NCBI RefSeq assembly: GCF_014648875.1
Contig: NZ_BMRY01000014.1
Span: 119,917 to 183,916 of the forward strand
DNA length: 64,000 nucleotides
Direction of reading: 5' to 3'
DNA from: Streptomyces parvus
GTDB taxonomy: Bacteria > Actinomycetota > Actinomycetes > Streptomycetales > Streptomycetaceae
The notes beneath the pieces were generated by a model, which made no database searches, was not told the DNA's origin, and saw nothing but the letters and a program-made list of their open reading frames with translations. Both the position numbers and the translations under genes were made by a program. Shown here in pieces: positions 59,979 through 64,000 of the stretch (positions are counted from its first letter, which is position 1; each line of letters starts with the position of its first letter).

Positions 59979-60716
59979 GTGACCGACACCCCCGAACCCG
60001 CCAAGCCCCACTTCCGCAGTGACGTCACCGTCGAGCTGGTGAAGAGCGACGCGCGCGACGCGGACGTGCTGTTCGCCGCCCGGGTCTCCACCGCCGGCGA
60101 GCAGTCGCTCGAAGAGGTCACCAAGGACCCCGAGCGCTCCAAGGGACTCATCAACTACCTCATGCGGGACCGGCACGGCAGCCCGTTCGAGCACAACTCG
60201 ATGACGTTCTTCATCAGCGCCCCGATCTTCGTCTTCCGCGAGTTCATGCGGCACCGCGTCGGCTGGTCGTACAACGAGGAATCGGGCCGCTACAGGGAGC
60301 TGGAGCCGGTCTTCTACGTCCCCGGAACCTCCCGCAAGCTGGTCCAGCAGGGCCGCCCCGGCAAGTACGAGTTCGTCCAGGGCACCGAGGAGCAGTACGA
60401 CGTCACGACCCGTGCCATGGAGGAGTCCTACCGGGCCTCCTACGAGGCCTACCAGGAGATGCTGGCGAAGGGCGTGGCCCGCGAGGTCGCCCGCGCGGTC
60501 CTCCCCGTCGGTCTCTTCTCCTCGATGTACGCCACCTGCAACGCACGCTCGCTGATGCATTTCCTCGGCCTGCGTACCCAGCACGAGCTGGCGAAGGTGC
60601 CGTCCTTCCCGCAGCGCGAGATCGAGATGGTCGGCGAGCAGATGGAAACCCACTGGCAGCAGCTGATGCCGCTGACTCATGCCGCCTTCAACAAAAATGG
60701 ACGGGTCGCCCCATAG
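59979..60716 (+). CDS. thyX: Flavin-dependent thymidylate synthase
   Basis: ThyX makes dTMP from dUMP with FAD and methylene-tetrahydrofolate. The 245-residue protein has the ThyX motif region RHRVGWSYNEESGRYRELEP, with one residue more between RHR and the serine than the common RHRxxS form. It also has SPFEHNSMTFFISAPIFVFREF before it, and the C-terminal LPVGLFSSMYATCNARSLMHFLGLR. The acidic-residue-poor start MTDTPEPAKPHFRSDV is typical. GTG 59979 has GGAAGGAC upstream. It is followed by a candidate promoter and hairpin before dapA, so it need not be co-transcribed with dapA. Confidence 0.95.
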   Translation: MTDTPEPAKPHFRSDVTVELVKSDARDADVLFAARVSTAGEQSLEEVTKDPERSKGLINYLMRDRHGSPFEHNSMTFFISAPIFVFREFMRHRVGWSYNEESGRYRELEPVFYVPGTSRKLVQQGRPGKYEFVQGTEEQYDVTTRAMEESYRASYEAYQEMLAKGVAREVARAVLPVGLFSSMYATCNARSLMHFLGLRTQHELAKVPSFPQREIEMVGEQMETHWQQLMPLTHAAFNKNGRVAP

Positions 60717-60728
60717 GTGGTGTCCGTA

Positions 60729-60758
60729 TTGCGGCGTTTCGAGAAGTTCATCTAGGCT
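60729..60758 (+). promoter_or_regulatory. Candidate dapA promoter
   Basis: TTGCGG at 60729-60734 and TAGGCT at 60753-60758 have an 18-base spacer, close to the principal-sigma pattern. They lie 13 bases after the thyX stop and ahead of the 60770 hairpin. Confidence 0.4.
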
Positions 60759-60769
60759 GATCAAACGGA

Positions 60770-60807
60770 CCCGGCACTGCTTGAACCCCCGAGCAGGCAG
60801 TGCCGGG
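60770..60807 (+). terminator. Hairpin between thyX and dapA (thyX terminator or dapA leader attenuator)
   Basis: Perfect 11-bp arms at 60770-60780 and 60797-60807 flank a 16-base loop; CTCCTCTTCC follows. If the promoter at 60729-60758 is real, the hairpin lies in the dapA 5' leader. Confidence 0.65.
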
Positions 60808-60867
60808 CTCCTCTTCCCCGTCCCCCGAGGGGACCCCGCGCGCTGAGCAGCGAGTAGCGTGTTACCC

Positions 60868-61767
60868 ATGGCTCCGATCTCCACTCCGCAGACCCCCTTC
60901 GGGCGGGTCCTCACCGCTATGGTCACGCCCTTCACGGCGGACGGCGCTCTCGACCTCGACGGCGCCCAGCGGCTCGCCGCCCACCTGGTGGACGCAGGCA
61001 ATGACGGCCTGATCGTCAACGGCACCACCGGTGAGTCCCCGACCACCAGTGACTCGGAGAAGGACCAGCTCGTACGAGCGGTCCTCGAAGCCGTAGGAGA
61101 CCGGGCCCACGTCGTCGCCGGTATCGGCACCAACGACACCCGCCACAGCGTCGAGCTCGCCCGGACGGCCGAGCGCACCGGTGCCCACGGCCTGCTCGCC
61201 GTGACGCCGTACTACAACAAGCCGCCGCAGGAGGGCCTCCTCCGCCACTTCACGGCCATCGCCGACTCCACCGGCCTCCCCGTGATGCTGTACGACATCC
61301 CCGGCCGCAGCGGGGTCCCGATCGACACGGAGACCCTCGTCCGGCTGGCCGACCACCCGCGGATCGTCGCCAACAAGGACGCCAAGGGCGACCTGGGCCG
61401 CGCCAGCTGGGCCATCGCCGAATCCGGCCTCGCCTGGTACTCCGGCGACGACATGCTCAACCTGCCGCTCCTCTCGGTCGGCGCGGTCGGCTTCGTCTCC
61501 GTCGTCGGCCACGTGGTCACCCCCGAGCTGCGCGCCCTGATCGAGGCGCACCTGAGCGGCGACGTCCAGAAGGCCACCGAGATCCACCAGAAGCTGCTCC
61601 CGGTCTTCACCGGCATGTTCCGCACCCAGGGCGTCATCACCACGAAGGCCGCCCTGACTCTCCAGGGCCTCCCGGCGGGCCCCCTGCGCCTGCCCCTCGT
61701 CGAGCTCACCGCCCAGGAGACGGCCCAGCTCAAGATCGATCTCGCCGCCGGCGGGGTAGAGCTCTGA
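60868..61767 (+). CDS. dapA: 4-hydroxy-tetrahydrodipicolinate synthase
   Basis: DapA condenses pyruvate with aspartate semialdehyde, the first committed step to lysine and diaminopimelate. The 299-residue TIM-barrel protein has AMVTPFTADGALD, NGTTGESPTTSDSEK, VTPYYNKPPQEGLLRHF with the catalytic tyrosine, LYDIPGRSGV and IVANKDAKGDL with the Schiff-base lysine. ATG 60868 matches the family start; a GTG nine bases upstream is less likely. RNase J follows on the same strand after 136 bases. Confidence 0.96.
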   Translation: MAPISTPQTPFGRVLTAMVTPFTADGALDLDGAQRLAAHLVDAGNDGLIVNGTTGESPTTSDSEKDQLVRAVLEAVGDRAHVVAGIGTNDTRHSVELARTAERTGAHGLLAVTPYYNKPPQEGLLRHFTAIADSTGLPVMLYDIPGRSGVPIDTETLVRLADHPRIVANKDAKGDLGRASWAIAESGLAWYSGDDMLNLPLLSVGAVGFVSVVGHVVTPELRALIEAHLSGDVQKATEIHQKLLPVFTGMFRTQGVITTKAALTLQGLPAGPLRLPLVELTAQETAQLKIDLAAGGVEL

Positions 61768-61903
61768 TCACAGACTTCACAACTGAACAGCCGAACAGGC
61801 GAGGCGACTCGCCAGGGCACCACCCAAGACAACAGCAAGTGCACGAATGACATGCGCGCCACGTGCCTCAGCGGTACGTGGCGTGCGTGGTAAGGAGAGT
61901 CTT

Positions 61904-63589
61904 TTGAGTCATCCGCACCCTGAACTCGGTACCCCGCCGAAGCTCCCGAAGGGCGCCCTGCGGGTCACCCCGCTCGGCGGCCTGGGCGAGATCGGCCGCA
62001 ACATGACGGTCTTCGAGTACGGCGGCCGCCTGCTCATCGTCGACTGCGGCGTCCTCTTCCCCGAGGAGGAGCAGCCGGGCATCGATCTGATCCTGCCCGA
62101 CTTCACCACGATCCGGGACCGTCTGGACGACATCGAGGGCATCGTCCTCACGCACGGCCACGAGGACCACATCGGTGGTGTCCCGTATCTGCTGCGCCTG
62201 AAGCCGGACATCCCCCTCATCGGCTCGAAGCTGACCCTCGCGCTCATCGAGGCGAAGCTCCAGGAGCACCGCATCCGCCCCTACACCCTTGAGGTGCAGG
62301 AAGGGCAGCGGGAGCGCATCGGCGTCTTCGACTGCGAGTTCATCGCGGTCAACCACTCGATCCCGGACGCGCTGGCCGTCGCCATCCGCACCCCCGCGGG
62401 CATGGCCGTGGCCACCGGTGACTTCAAGATGGACCAGCTTCCGCTGGACGGCCGTCTCACCGACCTGCACGCGTTCGCACGCCTCAGCGAGGAGGGCATC
62501 GACCTCCTCCTCTCCGACTCCACGAACGCCGAGGTCCCCGGCTTCGTGCCGCCGGAGCGGGACATCTCCAACGTCCTGCGCACGGTGTTCGCGAACGCCC
62601 AGAAGCGCATCATCGTGGCGAGCTTCGCCAGCCATGTGCACCGCATCCAGCAGATCCTGGACGCCGCCCACGAGTACGGCCGCCGGGTCGCCTTCGTCGG
62701 CCGCTCGATGGTCCGCAACATGGGCATCGCCCGTGACCTGGGCTATCTGAACGTTCCCGCCGGCCTGGTCGTCGACGTCAAGACCCTCGACGACCTCCCG
62801 GACGACGAGGTCGTGCTGGTCTGCACGGGTTCGCAGGGCGAGCCGATGGCGGCCCTCTCCCGGATGGCCAACCGCGACCACCAGATCCGGATCGTGCCCG
62901 GCGACACGGTGATCCTGGCGTCGTCCCTCATCCCCGGCAACGAGAACGCGGTCTACCGCGTGATCAACGGTCTGACCCGCTGGGGCGCCAACGTCGTCCA
63001 CAAGGGCAACGCCAAGGTCCACGTCTCGGGCCACGCCTCGGCCGGCGAGCTGCTGTACTTCTACAACATCTGCAAGCCGAAGAACCTGATGCCGGTCCAC
63101 GGCGAATGGCGCCACCTGCGGGCCAACGCCGAACTGGGCGCCCTCACCGGCGTGCCGAAGGACCACATCGTCATCGCCGAGGACGGCGTGGTCGTCGACC
63201 TCATCGACGGCAAGGCCAAGATCGTCGGCAAGGTCCAGGCCGGTTACGTCTACGTCGACGGCCTCTCCGTCGGAGACGTCACCGAGACCTCCCTCAAGGA
63301 CCGCCGCATCCTCGGCGACGAGGGCATCATCTCGGTGTTCATCGTGGTCGACAGCTCCTCGGGCAAGATCGTGGGCGGCCCCCACATCCAGGCCCGCGGC
63401 TCCGGCATCGACGACAACGCGTTCGCCGGCGTCACCCCGAAGATCCAGGAAGCCCTGGACAAGTCGGCGCAGGACGGCGTGATGGAGCCCCACCAACTCC
63501 AGCAGATGGTCCGCCGCACGGTCGGCAAGTGGGTGTCCGACACCTACCGCCGCCGCCCGATGATCCTTCCGGTCGTCGTCGAGGTCTGA
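61904..63589 (+). CDS. rnj: Ribonuclease J
   Basis: RNase J is a metallo-beta-lactamase/beta-CASP ribonuclease with endo- and 5'-exonuclease activity in RNA processing. The 561-residue protein has motif 2 THGHEDHIGG, motif 1 in the DCGVLFPEEEQPGID strand, and the beta-CASP region with HVSGHASAGEL and NLMPVHGEWRHLRANAEL. It continues into a C-terminal domain ending YRRRPMILPVVVEV. The TTG start at 61904 is supported by AAGGAGAG at the right distance and by the alignment of PHPELGTPPKLPKGALRVTPLGGLGEIGRNM (cited as PKGALRV and GGLGEIGRN) with the family. A hairpin follows the stop. Confidence 0.95.
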   Translation: MSHPHPELGTPPKLPKGALRVTPLGGLGEIGRNMTVFEYGGRLLIVDCGVLFPEEEQPGIDLILPDFTTIRDRLDDIEGIVLTHGHEDHIGGVPYLLRLKPDIPLIGSKLTLALIEAKLQEHRIRPYTLEVQEGQRERIGVFDCEFIAVNHSIPDALAVAIRTPAGMAVATGDFKMDQLPLDGRLTDLHAFARLSEEGIDLLLSDSTNAEVPGFVPPERDISNVLRTVFANAQKRIIVASFASHVHRIQQILDAAHEYGRRVAFVGRSMVRNMGIARDLGYLNVPAGLVVDVKTLDDLPDDEVVLVCTGSQGEPMAALSRMANRDHQIRIVPGDTVILASSLIPGNENAVYRVINGLTRWGANVVHKGNAKVHVSGHASAGELLYFYNICKPKNLMPVHGEWRHLRANAELGALTGVPKDHIVIAEDGVVVDLIDGKAKIVGKVQAGYVYVDGLSVGDVTETSLKDRRILGDEGIISVFIVVDSSSGKIVGGPHIQARGSGIDDNAFAGVTPKIQEALDKSAQDGVMEPHQLQQMVRRTVGKWVSDTYRRRPMILPVVVEV

Positions 63590-63607
63590 CCCTCACGACC
63601 GCCTGAC

Positions 63608-63650
63608 CTGGAGCGGGGCCCTCGATTTGCATCGGGGAGCCCCGCTCCAG
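63608..63650 (+). terminator. Terminator after the RNase J gene
   Basis: Perfect 12-bp arms at 63608-63619 and 63639-63650, with the loop able to extend the stem by about seven more pairs (one G-U, one bulged A). It starts 18 bases after the stop and insulates the rRNA-type promoters beyond. Confidence 0.85.
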
Positions 63651-63740
63651 TACGTTTACGTCTCCGCCTGAACGGGAAGCACGGCGCGCACTCGTGCGCC
63701 CGAAGCACCCTTCACGGGGCGGGAATTCCGACTCAGAATC

Positions 63741-63940
63741 TCTGATAAAGTCGGGTCCGCCGAAAGGCAAGGCCACTCCACTGGCCACCGGAAATCGAAT
63801 TCGGACCGGAAACGGTACGAAAAAGAGTCTGGTAAAGTTGGAACCGCCGGAAAGGGAAAACGCGAAAGCGGAGAACCTGGAAAGCGAAACTGCACGGCCC
63901 GCTTCGACCGGGAATCGGACACGAAAGAGTCTGATAGAGT
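63741..63940 (+). promoter_or_regulatory. Tandem rRNA-operon-type promoters
   Basis: Three related core elements occur in A-rich, less G+C-rich DNA: TGATAAAGTCGG (core 63743-63751), TGGTAAAGTTGG (63830-63838) and TGATAGAGTCGG (63932-63940). Each has TCTG-like bases ahead and GGAAAG/GAAACG-type sequence behind. The arrangement of repeated TAAAGT/TAGAGT elements about 90-100 bases apart is what I recall from promoters of Streptomyces rRNA operons. No protein gene is credible here. Confidence 0.75.
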
Positions 63941-64000
63941 CGGAAACGCAAGACAGCAAGACAAAGAAGTAAAACGAAGGGAAGCGCCCGGAGGGCCCCG
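63941..64000 (+). ncRNA. Start of rRNA operon leader (16S gene outside window)
   Basis: After the third core comes GGAAACGCAAGAC, then GAAGGGAAGCGCCCGGAGG, which resembles the transcribed leader ahead of 16S rRNA in Streptomyces. No mature rRNA is reached before the window ends, so this is an inference from the leader only. Confidence 0.6.

Noticed and set aside
63694..63972. Small plus-strand open frame rich in Lys, Glu and Thr
   Set aside because: It lies across the rRNA-type promoter array; codon use is unlike the genome and there is no ribosome binding site.

Overview
The window looks like chromosomal DNA of a Streptomyces (or close relative). G+C is very high, with G or C at almost every third codon position. 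GTG and TTG starts are frequent, neighbouring genes are often coupled by ATGA/GTGA overlaps, and the gene order (dxr-rip-ispG-proS-rimP-nusA-ylxR-infB-rbfA-truB-ribF ... type VII secretion locus ... rpsO-pnp-dapB-thyX-dapA-rnj) is one I recall from Streptomyces chromosomes. All assignments come from reading the translated sequence; no database search was run.

Layout. (1) 1-6,000: end of an acyl-CoA dehydrogenase gene, an EPSP-synthase paralogue, then the isoprenoid genes dxr and ispG flanking a site-2 protease, closed by a very large hairpin. (2) 6,100-18,800: two GNAT proteins, proS, a short minus-strand group (a kinase-fold protein lacking catalytic residues, a ferritin-like DUF4439 protein and a lipoprotein), then the translation cluster rimP-nusA-ylxR-infB-DUF503-rbfA-truB. 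(3) 18,900-33,500: a large protein joining a degenerate trypsin-like domain, a STAND-like NTPase core and helical repeats; ribF; XdhC-like; an ArsR-type regulator with an MFS exporter and a divergent reductase; and a complete five-gene oligopeptide-type ABC transporter. (4) 33,700-53,100: a type VII secretion (ESX) locus. It holds an EspI-like ATPase, a DUF397 protein, eccE with a coupled partner, eccB, two mycosins, two larger helical WXG-type proteins, a WXG100 pair, eccC and eccD. (5) 53,200-63,650: rpsO-pnp, an M16 peptidase, dapB, small membrane proteins, thyX, dapA and RNase J. (6) 63,700-64,000: a tandem promoter array and leader resembling those upstream of Streptomyces rRNA operons, so a 16S gene probably starts just beyond the window.

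Most notable points. A sharply bounded 1.85-kb block of low third-position G+C (43,930-45,780) spans the C-terminal part of a putative ESX substrate and the N-terminal part of the second mycosin. It ends about 20 bases before that mycosin's catalytic serine codon and looks like an exchanged substrate/protease cassette. The other main candidates are the degenerate-trypsin/STAND protein, a pseudokinase-like protein, a possible two-state RNA hairpin at the infB ribosome binding site, a phased operator array before the ArsR gene, and 24-base tandem repeats between eccC and eccD.
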